Shown here piece after piece: positions 10,314 through 21,144 of a stretch of 64,000 bases of DNA. Location: the NCBI GenBank assembly GCA_949128115.1, contig CASBRS010000007.1:1-64000 (forward strand), in the 5' to 3' direction. The notes under the pieces are model-generated. The model was not told the DNA's origin. It searched no databases and saw only the letters and a program-made list of their open reading frames with translations. The translations under genes and the position numbers were made by a program. The first letter of the stretch is position 1, and every line of letters starts with the position of its first letter. The stretch is from Anaspis maculata. Its lineage: Eukaryota > Arthropoda > Insecta > Coleoptera > Scraptiidae.

Positions 10314-11917
10314 TATAATACCGTATAGTGCAAGCGGTACACACCTAAAAACACATCGATACTGCATTTTGGAGTGCAGTAACGAGAATTTGCATGGGCG
10401 TACTTTATACCAAGACAAGCGATTTGACCCGCAGCACTCGATATTTTGTCCCTTAGGGGGCCAATGGGGGCCCTCCAAATTTTCAAGATGCAAAAACTTT
10501 CACATGACGATCATTGAGTATCGTCATGTATGTCATAAGTGAAGCTTACGGGTCTATTGAAAATATTTTCATCAATTGTCGTTGTGTCCAATTCATTCTT
10601 CACACTTGAAAAAAAATTTCTTTGGCAGAGGTCAAAAAAACTGTTTTTATTTTTTCTTCTATGCAAGGAGACGATAAATTCATATGTTTAGTTGCGTTCC
10701 CAACTCAATCGCATTCCCTGAACCTAATTATAAAGAAATTTTTCTTGTAATGGTATTTTTCAAAGAAGTGGTGACCTCTTCAGTACCTCTTTTCCAAGAG
10801 CATTTCTTTCTATGTCCCCACTGGATATAACTCGTAATTTTTGCAGGAATGGAGACCTCGAACTCTTTTCTTGGTGGTTGCGAAGCAACATGACTCTAAA
10901 ACGCCCAAGGGAGCCCAAAAAAAATATTTTTTTGCTGGGCCGTCCAACTTACGATATTTTGATTTTATAGTAGGAGAGACGCGGATCAGTATTCAATCCA
11001 GGCTGCAGGCACAGGCGATTTGGTTTCAACAGAAAATATTCTTCCATGACGTGTTTTATTGCAGTACAACAAAACGAGAGTCGTTAGGTGTAAGTAGGTA
11101 TATTTTCCGGTAGAGCTTATTCGCCTAGACTAGATCTTATTTATTTGCGCATCTCCCCTACTACAAAATCAACATGCCAAAAATTTGACGGCCCAGCAGA
11201 AAAAAAAGTTTTAGGGCTCTCTTGTATGTTTTGAAGCCATGTTGCATGGAAATTACTAAGAAAAGAGTTCAAGCTTCTCATATCAGCGAAAATTGACAGT
11301 CTTATCCACTAGGAACATTGAAAAAAATGCTGTTGAAAAAAGTGTACTGAAGAGGTCACCTCTTCTTGAGAAAATGATATTGCGAAAACATTGCCTTCAT
11401 ATTTGGGCTTACGGAACGCGATTTAGTTGGGAACGCAACAATACATATGAATTTATCGTTTCCTTGCACAGCAGAAAAAATAAAAACAGTTTTTTTGACC
11501 TCTGCGAAAGAATTTTTTTTTCAAATGTGAAGAATGAATCGGACACGACGACATTTGATGAAAACATTTTCAATAGACCCGTAAGCTTCACTTATGACAT
11601 ACATGACGATACTCAATGATCATTTTGTGAAAGTTCTTGCATCTTGAAAATTTGGAGGGCCCCCATTGGCCCCCTAAGGGACAAAATATCGAGTGCTGCG
11701 GGTCAAATCGCTTGTCTTGGTATAAAGTACGCTCATGCAAAATCTCGTTACTGCACTCCAAAATGCGGTATGCTTTTGCGTACCGCTCCCACTAGTATGA
11801 TCAAAAACTTTCCTCCTTTAGGCAGGCTGTGGTCTTGCCAAAATCAGCCTCGTTTGCCTGCCAATGACCAGACCACAGCCTGCCTAGAGGAAGAAAGATT
11901 TTGATCATACGGTATAA
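10314..11917. mobile_element. 1.6-kb palindromic (foldback-type) element
   Basis: Left arm 10314-10984 and right arm 11146-11917 are inverted copies separated by a loop of about 160 bp. Landmarks repeat in mirror order: ACCGTAT tip, CATTTTGGAGTGCAGTAACG, GGGCCAATGGGGGCCC, GAAGCTTACGGGTCTATTG, GTTGGGAACGCAACTA (approximate) and GCTGGGCCGTC. The arms differ by scattered substitutions and small gaps. The right arm also holds a nested 114-bp MITE missing from the left arm. No protein is encoded. It could fold into a hairpin of about 700 bp if transcribed. Superfamily not determined. Confidence 0.85.
11796..11909. mobile_element. 114-bp hairpin MITE nested in one palindrome arm
   Basis: Begins TATGATCAAAA and ends TTTTGATCATA, with about 36-bp inverted repeats that include GGCAGGCTGTGGTC/GACCACAGCCTGCC. 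The homologous left arm at about 10321 reads CCGTATAGTGCAAGCGGTAC with no insert and so acts as an empty site. The flanking TA is consistent with TA target duplication (Tc1/mariner-like or similar). Confidence 0.85.
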
Positions 11918-13049
11918 ATAGGTGAAGACGTTTGGGCTTCATGGGTGGAAAAATTAGATGTAGAGAATCGAGAAACGAGAATCGAGAATTTCATGTTCCT
12001 CTTAAAGTGCAATTTGTGGAAGGGTTGTGTCTGAAATACATTGTATGGATGTTGCGCAAATAACTCCAAATAACAATAAAGGTGAGACTTGTTCTGTTGG
12101 TCTCTTCGTTCGTTTTGTAGCCCTCCGTGTTGAGTGCTTACCAACTTCAGATGATGACAAGTTGGCAACACAATCAATATTCTTTTTCAAATGATTTCTC
12201 AATGTAGCAGACGATATGATCGACAAACTTTTCGAACTGTAATAGCGTCTTGGGCTGCGACGCAAGCCCCAACCCAAGCTGCATCTAGAGTGGTTTGAGT
12301 GAGATGTTCGACCACCCAGTTTCAAGCTTAGTTTGGAGGAAGATTTTGCCGTTCAAAAGTTTCCTAAAATGTCCCCAGTCGGTTTTCTGTTGCTGGGGGG
12401 CGGGAACGTTCTGAGACGTTACTTGAAGCCTGTTTCTGAGGGGAAGGGGCTCATCCGTCAAGTTCGGGATGAGGTCTTCTTAGTACTTATCTCAAAACTG
12501 CGCGATTTTCTATGCTCTCAAGAAAGTAAACAATCGGAGCTGTATTAAAGGTGTACACAATGTCGAAGTCGAAGCGGAGACGAAAGTGAAAATGGAACGT
12601 TGTCTTTGATGACCTGCATTCAAGATCGGGACAAAGCTGTGTGACCCCGCGAGCCTGCCCTCACGCACCATGCATTCCCACAGCATCTTCAGCAGAAAAA
12701 TGTAGTCAAAACACGCAATTTTGGTTAATTTCCCGTTGCCAAGTTGAAAGGAAGCCGACATTTAGCCTTGAAACTTGCCAAGAACACCTTATTACATCTT
12801 TAACAGAAATAAATACAAGACAACTTCTGATCATTACTCCTAATAGTCTATTATCTTCGAGATTATCTTGCAGGTTCGAAATTGTTGCGTGCTGGATGCC
12901 ATCAACCCATGAACGACCCATCAGTTTGCAGATTTTTCCACAAGCGCAGCACTCATGATTTATCACATAACAAGACCGTCGGACCATCTCCTTCGCTGCT
13001 AGAAATGCCTCTTAGTAGATGGGGGAGAGAATGAAGAGAAACAACGGCG
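11918..13049. other. Unassigned sequence
   Basis: No domain is recognisable on either strand. Open frames of 70-107 codons occur on both strands and overlap each other (for example 12002-12325 minus, 12641-12958 plus, 12706-12987 minus), which suggests chance. Confidence 0.35.
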
Positions 13050-13560
13050 CCATGCACTTGGACCGTTGCTATTAAGTGCCGTCTAGGCGTCGCCGCCAAA
13101 TTGTAGTGATTTGTGGCGGCCGCATACTACACTAGGAATAGTTGCGGCCATGGTGGTGGTGCTAATGGTATACTTACGATAAATACATATTTGGGCCTTC
13201 TCCAGGCTTGCACGTCAATTATTATACGATTTTAAATTACATGTAATCACGTTAACGGCCGCCGCAAATTAGGAGGTACGGGACTTCCTCAAACGCACAA
13301 ATCAATCGTTAGCAGACAGGCCGCGGGCGGAACTCCGATGATGAGCATATCCGACGGTTGTAACTTGTTGTTACCACGGCGCGGTTTCCATTTTTTGTTA
13401 AAGGTAGAAACTCGAAAAAAGCTCTCCCGAGTCTAATTACAGACAATTTATTATCGCTTATCGACAGGATATTGAAATGTTTATTGCTCGCACAAAAACA
13501 AATTGCCAACGATATGTTTTCATTTTGTTCATTTTTCAAAATCCTTCTCGGATAGCATCA
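13050..13560. promoter_or_regulatory. Candidate cis-regulatory island
   Basis: Unique sequence, not related to any repeat in the window. It mixes GC-rich words (GGCGGCCGC, AACGGCCGCCGC) with dense homeodomain-like cores (CAATTATTATACG, TCTAATTACAGACAAT, TTATTATCGCTTATC). The texture resembles an insect developmental enhancer. There is no direct evidence of function. Confidence 0.25.
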
Positions 13561-14374
13561 GGCAAAAAATCATAGAGGTATACTTACAACAAGGACGTCA
13601 AATTAACGGGCGCTAATAAATTCATCTCGGAGAAAGTAATTAATTGCACATCATAATTCAAATGAAACTTTAGAATACAAGTGCTGTCTTTGATTTATTA
13701 GTGCCATAAATAACATGCAAATGAACACGATAACCTCCTATTCTTTTCTATAATTTAATACACAGTGTGCTTTGGAAAATTTCATGGCAATTTACTGCAG
13801 CGGAAGTGAAAGAGAGAAGCTAAATCTGTTCTTGAATCTGTTGCGATTTTTCTGATTACCTAAAGTTGTGTAGAATCTTAATGAAAATTAGGTAGACCCG
13901 TGGGCTACGCCCCACGCTCTTTCAGTAGCATTTTTCTTCAACAGGTAAAGCAGGTTGGTATCTTTCAAACGGCAGGTTGTTTTGGACCTGTATTACCACA
14001 AAAGACAGTTTTTTTAGTTTCAGGGTCATTTTTTAACTTGGATTTGTTGTTATGGACTTGACTGTTGCAACAATTGTCTTCATAGTGAGAAATCCAATTT
14101 GAAACGTCAGGTGAATATAGTGAACAGTACATATAGTATAGTTTGTATAAAATAATACCGAGTTACAACACACGATTTCTCAAAAAATCTGGTTATAATT
14201 ATGAGAAAAAATTATGAAGTTTTAAATATTTCAAGGATTTTATTTTCAAACATATTTCAAGAGCTTTTCATCTTGATAGAGACTGAATGGAGCATATGTT
14301 TCTTCAAGTTCTTGCAACTCCATCTTTGTTGGTTCATGCAATATAAACTTTCAATTATTATTCCCTCTGTATAG
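13561..14374. other. Unassigned AT-rich sequence
   Basis: No gene or structured repeat recognised. 13561-13760 may continue the unique island to its left (CATAATTC, ATTAGTGCCATAAAT). CCCGTGGGCTACGCCCCACG near 13897 forms a short imperfect inverted repeat. Confidence 0.3.
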
Positions 14375-14509
14375 TACGGGGTGTTTATAAGAGACTGTGA
14401 TCGCGGCAGGCTTGGGTCAGGCTGAAAAACGTAGTAACAGGCGCAATTGTAGTGATCGAGAGCGGATTCCAAAGGCGATGCGATCACAGACGTTTATAAA
14501 CACCCGGTA
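14375..14509. mobile_element. 135-bp MITE flanked by TA
   Basis: Inverted termini of about 30 bp: the left begins TACGGGGTGTTTATAAGAG and continues ACTGTGATCGC; the right ends CGTTTATAAACACCCGGTA. It has no coding capacity. TA at both borders fits a Tc1/mariner-type target duplication. Confidence 0.75.
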
Positions 14510-15510
14510 TAAACGGTGCCAGCCATAGTTGCGCGGCGGTGGCTACCGATTGAATTTACTTTTCGACATCACTTTTCTTATTTCTCCCAGATTGCATCAT
14601 GATAACTTGAAACAAATCAGTGTTCAGAATTTTCAGGACTTTATTCTCAAGATATTTCAGGACGTTTTGAAGATAACTGAAAATAGTTCACTGCACCTCA
14701 ATAGGGATTCACTCAAGCATGTTTGTACAAAGTTTAAAAGAAGCTGTAAAATCAGGTTTTATGGAGACATTAGACATGGGCCGTTTTATGTGGTGTTGTT
14801 GTGGAGAGCTCAGGAGGAGCTCGCCGGCGCTGTGACTTGTGACTGCACAGCGGGGGATCCCATATGGAATTAAAATTCAGAACCAAACACACGTCTAACC
14901 GCCCACAAGTAAACCAAATAAATGGTCAACTAACAGTGAGCTTATAATTCAACAAAACTCACCTGACTGACTTAGTTGCACACCGAGAAAACAGATTATT
15001 CAACAATGAAAATCAATTTATTCAAAAATATTATTTATTCCAAATAAAGGGTTTCACTTCTTTTGTCAATATCTCAGGAGATGGTGGAGCATCAAAAAAT
15101 GAGTATTTTTGCCAAAAGAAAAACAAGATGTAAAATTTGAAAAAATTAATAAAAAATGAAATATTTCACAAGTATGTCAAGAGTGGATATAACCAGCTTG
15201 TAGGTAAGCATCAATCAACTTTGTGCACCAAATTTGTTCAAAATCCAGTGTCTGAATCTGGAGTTATAACAAAGGAAGCTTCTACTCCGTTATAATGCGT
15301 CTCCGATATTTCCTTTTTTTTTTTTCGAGAAAGCTCACTTATTTTTTGATGCTCTATCACCTTCTAAAATATTTACAAAAAAAAGTATAACACCCTGTAC
15401 AATATCAGCTGAAAAGTAATGAGCTCAAGTATTATTGGAGAAACCAAATCGTTCACCATTAGAAAATTATTTCATTGATGTCATTTATTCAAGATGAAGC
15501 AATTATAGCT
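14510..15510. other. Unassigned sequence with MITE-like fragments
   Basis: No gene recognised. Words such as CACCCTGTACAATATC (about 15391) look like the end of one of the CAGGGTG-tipped elements common in this window, but no partner end could be paired. Confidence 0.3.
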
Positions 15511-15517
15511 CTATTAC

Positions 15518-16052
15518 TACGAAGGCGCAGAGCGGACATCAGAGTTTTTTTTATAATTTTGGAAAAAACTCGAAATTCTGAGATTGAAGTCAGAATTATG
15601 AGTTTAAAGTCGGAATTCTAAGTTAGAAGTCGAAATTCTGAGGTTAAAGACGAAATTCTGAGATTAAAGTCAGAATTCATAGATTATTGTCGGAATTCTG
15701 AGTTCGAAAGTCAGAATTCTGAGATTAAAGTCGAAATTCTGAGTTTAAAAGTGAGAATTCAGGATGAAAATTATTTCATTGATGTCATTCACTCAAGATA
15801 AAGCAATTATAGCTCTATTACTACGAAGGCGCAGAGCGGACATCAGAGTTTTTTTATAATTTCGGAAAAAACTCGAAATTTTGAGATTAAAGTCAGAATT
15901 CTGAGATTATTGTCGGAATTCGGACTTTCAAACTCAAAACTCCGACTTTAATCTCAGAATTCTGACTTAAATTTCAAAATTTCGAGTTTTTTTTTCCGAA
16001 GTTATAAAAAAAACCGAGAAAAAAACTCTGATGTATGCTCTGCGCCTTCGTA
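15518..16052. mobile_element. 535-bp TIR element with 7-bp flanking repeat and internal minisatellite
   Basis: The left end begins TACGAAGGCGCAGAGC and the right end is its inverse GCTCTGCGCCTTCGTA. The inverted similarity runs inwards through CATCAGAGTTTTTTT and the AAAACTCGAAATT block. Both sides carry CTATTAC (15511-15517 and 16053-16059), a good candidate target duplication. Inside, about 300 bp including the left end and some flank are duplicated (15462-15600 resembles 15767-15910). It is non-coding. Confidence 0.72.
15555..15762 (+). repeat. About 30-bp minisatellite (GAATTCTGAG-type units)
   Basis: Roughly seven degenerate units alternate GTCAGAATTCTGAG and ATTAAAGTC or GTTTAAAGTC. 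The units carry EcoRI-like GAATTC words and are part of the enclosing TIR element. The inverse of the same words appears at 15925-15975. Confidence 0.75.
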
Positions 16053-16121
16053 CTATTACTGAAGGGCCAGGTTCAAATTTATTCGTGTCAAACATACAAT
16101 TATTTATATAGGCTCAGGCAG

Positions 16122-17472
16122 ATAAACTGCTCACAAATTGAAGTGGATATTTTTAAAAAATGGTTTTTCTAAAATCGCCAGAAAATTCTTGAAAATCATT
16201 CGATTGTGAAACCGTTTGCACTGTTTTGAAGAAAAATGTCAATTTTTTCAAGATCTACTGAAGTCCTTCACAAAAATCCCATGAATATGTCTAATACAGG
16301 GTGATGAAAAAAGTCGTTCAGTTTTGTTCTTTTTTAATCTCATGCAGGAGATTGTTTATCCACCCTGTACACCTATACTTGTTAGGATCTTATAGTCTGT
16401 AGCTTATGTAACTCGTTAGTTTTTATTTTTCCGCTTTCCGCTGCGTACTTACCGAAATATAGCCTTTTTACTTTCCACAGTCATTTTGACAAAGAATAAA
16501 TCCGGGGGCTACTGGATTTTTTGGTACTTACAAAACAATGCCACTTGGTACTTTTAAAACGATTTTTTGAGCAGATTTCGAATGGAAGACTACATAAAAA
16601 TATACAGGGTGTCGCATGAACGAAGAAATTTGTTTCTGACACCTTATTACAGGTTGCAGAAAATTTCACTTTTTCAATTTTACAATTTTATGTCTAACAA
16701 GAAGAGATCGTCCATTACTGGAATTATTCTCGGGCGACCTTCTCCATGTGTGATTCGGGCACTGCCAGTGGCAAGGAGTCGTCTCTTTGCCCACCGATGA
16801 CACTTTGTGATACGTTCACCAAATTGACAATTTCTCTTTGCCTTGTACCATTCCGCAAGATATTTGCCACGATATCGAACTTATCTGGAGTTGATCTTTG
16901 CAACGGCATTTTGCTACTGATTATTTCGAAATAAAATGAATCTTATAAATGATTTTTTTTGCGACACCCTGTATACATCAAATGGTTGAGAGGCCATATC
17001 TTCGTTAATTTTGAAATCTGCGCAAAAAATCGTTCTAAAAGTAAAAGTGGCATTGCTTAGTACAAAAAAAATCCAGTAGCGCCCGGATTTAGTAGATTCA
17101 TCGATAAAACGACTTTGGAAAGTGAAAAGGCTATATTTCGGCAAGTACGCAACGGAAAGCAAAAAACTAAAAACTGACGAGCTACATAAGCTGCAGACTA
17201 TAAGATCCAAGTAAATATAGGTGTACAGGGTGGATGAACAATCTCCTGCACAAGAGTAAAAAAGAACAAAACTGAACGACTTTTTTCATCACCCTGTATT
17301 AGACATATCCATGTGATTTTTGTGGAGGACTTCAGCAGTTCTTGAAAATATTGACATTTTTCTTCAAAGCAGTGCAAGCGGTTTCACAATCGAGTAATTT
17401 TCAAGAATTTTGTGGCGATTTCAAAAAAAACCTTTTTTTAAAAATATCCACTTCAATTTGTGAGCAGTTTAT
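16122..17472. mobile_element. 1.35-kb palindrome with a Tc1-like element as its loop
   Basis: Left arm 16122-16600 and right arm 16976-17472 are inverted copies. Mirrored landmarks are ATAAACTGCTCACAAATTG, CACAATCGAATG-type words, AATACAGGGTGATG, GGAGATTGTT, CTATAAGATCC-type words, AAATATAGCC and AACGATTTTTTG. Each arm also contains a roughly 75-bp CAGGGTG-tipped hairpin (16301-16373 and its mirror near 17224-17299). The loop is exactly the element at 16601-16975. Non-coding apart from that loop. Confidence 0.8.
16601..16975 (-). mobile_element. Truncated Tc1-like element with transposase N-terminal HTH
   Basis: The ends are mirrored: TATACAGGGTGTCGCA at left and TGCGACACCCTGTATA-type at right, next to TA. 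Minus-strand positions 16909-16780 encode MPLQRSTPDKFDIVANILRN followed by GTRQREIVNLVNVSQSVI. This is the start and first helix-turn-helix of a Tc1-type paired DNA-binding domain. The catalytic DDE part is absent, so the copy is non-autonomous and would need a transposase in trans. Confidence 0.68.
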
Positions 17473-17719
17473 ATGATCTTTCTATTTTGCGACTAAAAGA
17501 AAGTCATTTCGATATGCAAATGACGTCATTCGCGTATCGAAAGAGACTCCATTTCGATACGGATTTTTTTAATCCCAAATGTTGGCTATGTCAGCGGGCA
17601 TGACATCGAGATGACAGCACTCCGTGTCAGAAGAGACCTGGAAAGAGACAGCTTATGATAAACTGTGCTTTCACCATCAAAAGCAATTCCCAACAATTTT
17701 GTTAGCAGAGGCTCATATT

Positions 17720-18990
17720 TTACATTTTACTTTCCCGACCCGCCACCCAACCAGAGAGGGAAGTATTGTGAACGCGCTAAAAAAAAATTTCGAGATGAAG
17801 ACGGATATATCCATTTTGAGGTCCCTCAATACGAAAGAACATTTTTGGGGTGATGTCTGTCTGTGTGTCTGTCTGTAATCTGCTACGATTACAGCCGCAA
17901 CGTTGATCCGATCGACTTGAAATTCGGTATACAGACATATATGCCGATCACGTTTTAAATTCAGTAGAAATTAAAACATGGTTGGCCATGTTCCCTAGGG
18001 TGTAACTGACTCTGACAGACCAAGTCCCGTGAAAACGGGCTTTTTGTGGCAAAGTCCAATGAGGTTAGAAAATTTTGACATGAAATGCCAATTCTGGCGT
18101 CTCCTTGCATCATATTTCGCTACAGTGTTGCCTTGGCTGTTATGACTGTTATCTTGTCAGAATGGCAGGTAAGTGACAGAGTGCCGAGCCGTTCTAGGTT
18201 TTAGGCACTAGGCCTTCATTTCTGACCATACATTAGAACAGTTTTCTCAACCTAGTATATGATATGATGGTATATTATGATTCACTATTTTATTCAAAAA
18301 AAACTGTTCACCAGTCGCCCATTTAAACTGGAGAAAGTCTATCAAAATCAAGACGTCTTGAGCGTTCATATACAATCTTGCAACAGCGGTGTACTCGATT
18401 GACAATACGAATTCAAGGTCATCTGGGGAAATATTGATCCAACATTACAAATTTGAGCATCCCCAAATATCGCAGAATTGCCAACTTGGCGTGCAAAAAT
18501 TATCGTTCGTGCTGAATTTAAAAGCTGATCGGCATATAGTTTTGCTGCCGGATGAGCTCATTAGTTTTTGGCAGTCATCTATCTGACGGAAATGTCACTA
18601 TCAAAAATGACAGAAGTTATACATCACGGAATTTGACTTGCAATATGTCATCTGAAAGCCCTTAAAAAACTATATTTAAAGCTGTTCAAAACTTTGGCCA
18701 TCTGTCAAATATTAAAAAATGTCAAAGTTCAAAACTTTACCATTTAATTATTCAAAATCTGTCCGATGGATTGGAAACAAATTTGGCAAGAAACAACACA
18801 ATAAAAGAGTCAAATTAAGTCTGCAGTTGCAGTTTTCCACCATTTTCCTGTCGGATATCACGATTTTTCAAAATATTCCCTAGCCGTCGCCACCCCAGAG
18901 GGCCTCTTACCCGGGTTTCCACAAGGACGACTCGTTTTTGATGCAGGACTCCACCCAAGAATGTATTCCTGCTCGGGGATCGAAATTTGC
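17720..18990 (-). repeat. Dispersed repeat family R, reverse-oriented copy
   Basis: Read in reverse, 17720-17990 matches 62960-63165 and 40720-40925 (blocks ATGGATATATCCG, CGATCGACTTGAAAT, ACAGACAGACATCA-type). 18560-18990 matches the reverse of 34130-34560 (GACAGATGAC, CCAATCCATCGGA-type, CAACTGCAGAC). The middle part 17942-18180 recurs as a direct copy at 23182-23400, and 18220-18541 recurs at 25370-25684. No coding capacity or clear termini. A large non-autonomous element or old satellite-like repeat is possible. Confidence 0.72.
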
Positions 18991-19211
18991 ACATTCCGTG
19001 AATTTGAAAAAAAAAAAACTAGAAAATATCCTGAATGAGTGAGAATTATACCTATATCGATCACAAGCACGGAGCCAGAAGCAGCTTGTTGAATCACAGC
19101 GCCGCGACTTGAAAATCGCATCCGCATATAAGTGCATAAGTATAGATTCCGCATAAAAATAGAGATATCTCCCTTGAGAATGAATCAATCAGGTTGATTT
19201 TTTCACGAGAA
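18991..19211. other. Unassigned spacer
   Basis: No gene recognised; probably the decayed edge of the flanking repeats. Confidence 0.3.
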
Positions 19212-19790
19212 ATTTCTTCATTTCGTTCTGCATCTTTCGTTTGCTGGATGTATGCATGTATCTAGAACAGTTTGCAAGATTCCTCGATGTAGAAGTTCAC
19301 ACTGTAGCGTTAAAAACCGACAAATGTGGAATCGCGGAGCGAAACCTTTTCTTAAAAAAATTATATCTTCTATTGCAATAAAGGAATCGAAATGATTCCT
19401 TCACTAAAAATGTATACATCAATTTCCGCATATTTCGTTCGCTGCATGTATCGGTTCGTAACATTCCTCGATGCAGAAGTTCACACCGTAGCGTTGAATA
19501 CCGACTTTTCAAACATTTCAATTTTTTTGAACTTGAAAATCTTGCAATTATCGGTATCTGACTACTTGTGGAATCGCAGGGCGGAGCCCGCTTCTTGAAA
19601 AAATTATATCTTCTTTAGCAATAAAGGAATCAAAATGATTCTTTCACTAAAACTTTCTTCATAACGTTCTGCATGTTTCAATCGCTGCATGTATGCATAT
19701 GCATGTATCTAGAACGGTTCGCAAATTCCTCGATGTAGAAGTTCACACTGTAGCGTTGAACACCAACTTTTGGAACATATGAAAAAAAAA
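19212..19790 (+). repeat. Three-copy tandem repeat of about 200-260 bp
   Basis: Three units share, in order, TTCGTTCTGCAT or a variant, GTATCTAGAAC or CGGTTCGTAAC, ATTCCTCGATGTAGAAGTTC and ACACTGTAGCGTTGAA (near 19281, 19467 and 19727). The first two also share TGTGGAATCGC, TTATATCTTCT and CAATAAAGGAATC. Spacing varies from about 185 to 260 bp because the middle unit has an extra insert. An ACAGACGG simple repeat follows at 19919-19941. Confidence 0.75.
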
Positions 19791-19982
19791 TTCTTGCAAT
19801 TGCGCGACCGAACCAAATATTTTTTGTGCCTATTCCCATCCACAGACAATAAGCAATGATTTGCAAAAAACCCGATACCGCTACGACTTTTCGTTTAGGA
19901 GGAGTTCAACTACAAGATGGACAGACGGACAGACGGACGGACATCAAAGCGCGGCTAATAGCGTATTTCCTACGAAAATGCG

Positions 19983-20485
19983 CTAAAAAGCAGTGCAAAC
20001 CTCTACATGCGGTAGACCGGTAGGCCCCACGAAACATTTACTAATTTCAGGTGCAGACATGCTGCGAATGAAAGTTGGAGAAAAGATTGAGCTAATTTTT
20101 GGAGGAAAAATTTTCGAAATCGGACCAACGGTTGCCGAGTTTTCCTCTCTGGAAAAACTGCAAACTTTCCAACTTTTTATTCCGTGGACCGATTTCAATT
20201 TTTTTTTAAACAAGAGGTAACTGGTTCTTGAACATTTTTCAACAATTTTTTCGGATTTCCAGGAAATTTTCCGGTTAAAAATAATTTTCTCCAAATTATT
20301 TCCAATCTTTCTCTGTAATTCCAACTTCCCACCCGAAAAGACGTTTGGAACAAAAATTTACATAGGTTCCTGGCGAGGTTCCTGGATACTAGTCGGGGAA
20401 GTTTTGGGGTGACACAACCGATTTTTTTCAATGGCCCAATAGTAAGTTGCAGTTTTTCGCATGGCAAGTTGGGCGCGGACGTCGA
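19983..20485 (-). repeat. Family R fragment, reverse orientation
   Basis: 19997-20270 matches the reverse complement of about 33710-33990 (TGCAGACATGCTGCGAATG, GAAAGTTGGAGAAAAGA, TTTTCCTCTCTGGAAAA). The plus-strand frame at 19993-20220 lies within this repeat and is not a gene. Confidence 0.7.
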
Positions 20486-20501
20486 TACAGGGTGTCCCAC
20501 G

Positions 20502-20673
20502 CAGTGGCGTAACTAGAAGTGTCCTATGGGGGGGGGGGGGTCACGACTGAAAAATATGCGAATATGCGAGCAAAACGAATAAAAAAAGCGTCGCATTTGA
20601 AATTTTTTTAGGGAATTCGATGGCCAATGGGGGGGGTTTTGACCCTGAAACCCCCCCTCTAGTTACGCCACTG
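20502..20673. mobile_element. 172-bp hAT-type MITE with perfect 8-bp target duplication
   Basis: Begins CAGTGGCGTAACTAGA and ends TCTAGTTACGCCACTG, the classic CAGTGGCG-type hAT terminus. The 8-bp GTCCCACG is directly repeated at 20494-20501 and 20674-20681, the duplication length expected for hAT. Internal G and C homopolymer runs are near 20529 and 20651. It has inserted into the TACAGGGTGTCCCACGAAG end of another element; the uninterrupted inverse of that end is at about 56308-56335. Confidence 0.93.
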
Positions 20674-21144
20674 GTCCCACGAAGTAACCGATATGGCTTG
20701 AGGTAGATGTACTTTTTCAAGGCAATTTTTCTGACGTTTTTCGTTTCCGATATACAGGGTGATTTATGTGTTCAACCGAAAAGTTTGATTAGCAACGCTT
20801 TATTTCACCAATTCAGCTCTGTCCTTAACGTAGGTCAATCGCATTCTTCCGTACCTACATCGACTCAAAATTGCACAAGAGAATGGTACTGCAAAATGTG
20901 CGGCTTCCGGTCCCTTTTATGGCACTGTCGCCTACTCATTATTCTGCCATAAGCAGTTTACCGAGCAGTTTACCGAGCAGTTTACCAAAATCTTTTGACG
21001 AAAATAAAAGAGTTCGAAAGATCAACCTTTTCTTCCTCTATAAGTCTATAACTTCACTATTTTCCAGCACTCCAAGTACTACTTTACTACATCTGTACAT
21101 CTCTATTCAACACACCTTCAAAGTGGTCAGACCGAGTGTCGTGT
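20674..21144. other. Unassigned sequence with a 12-bp tandem repeat
   Basis: No gene recognised. GCAGTTTACCGA is repeated three times at 20953-20988. CAGGGTGATTTATG at about 20755 looks like another MITE end without a partner. Confidence 0.4.
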
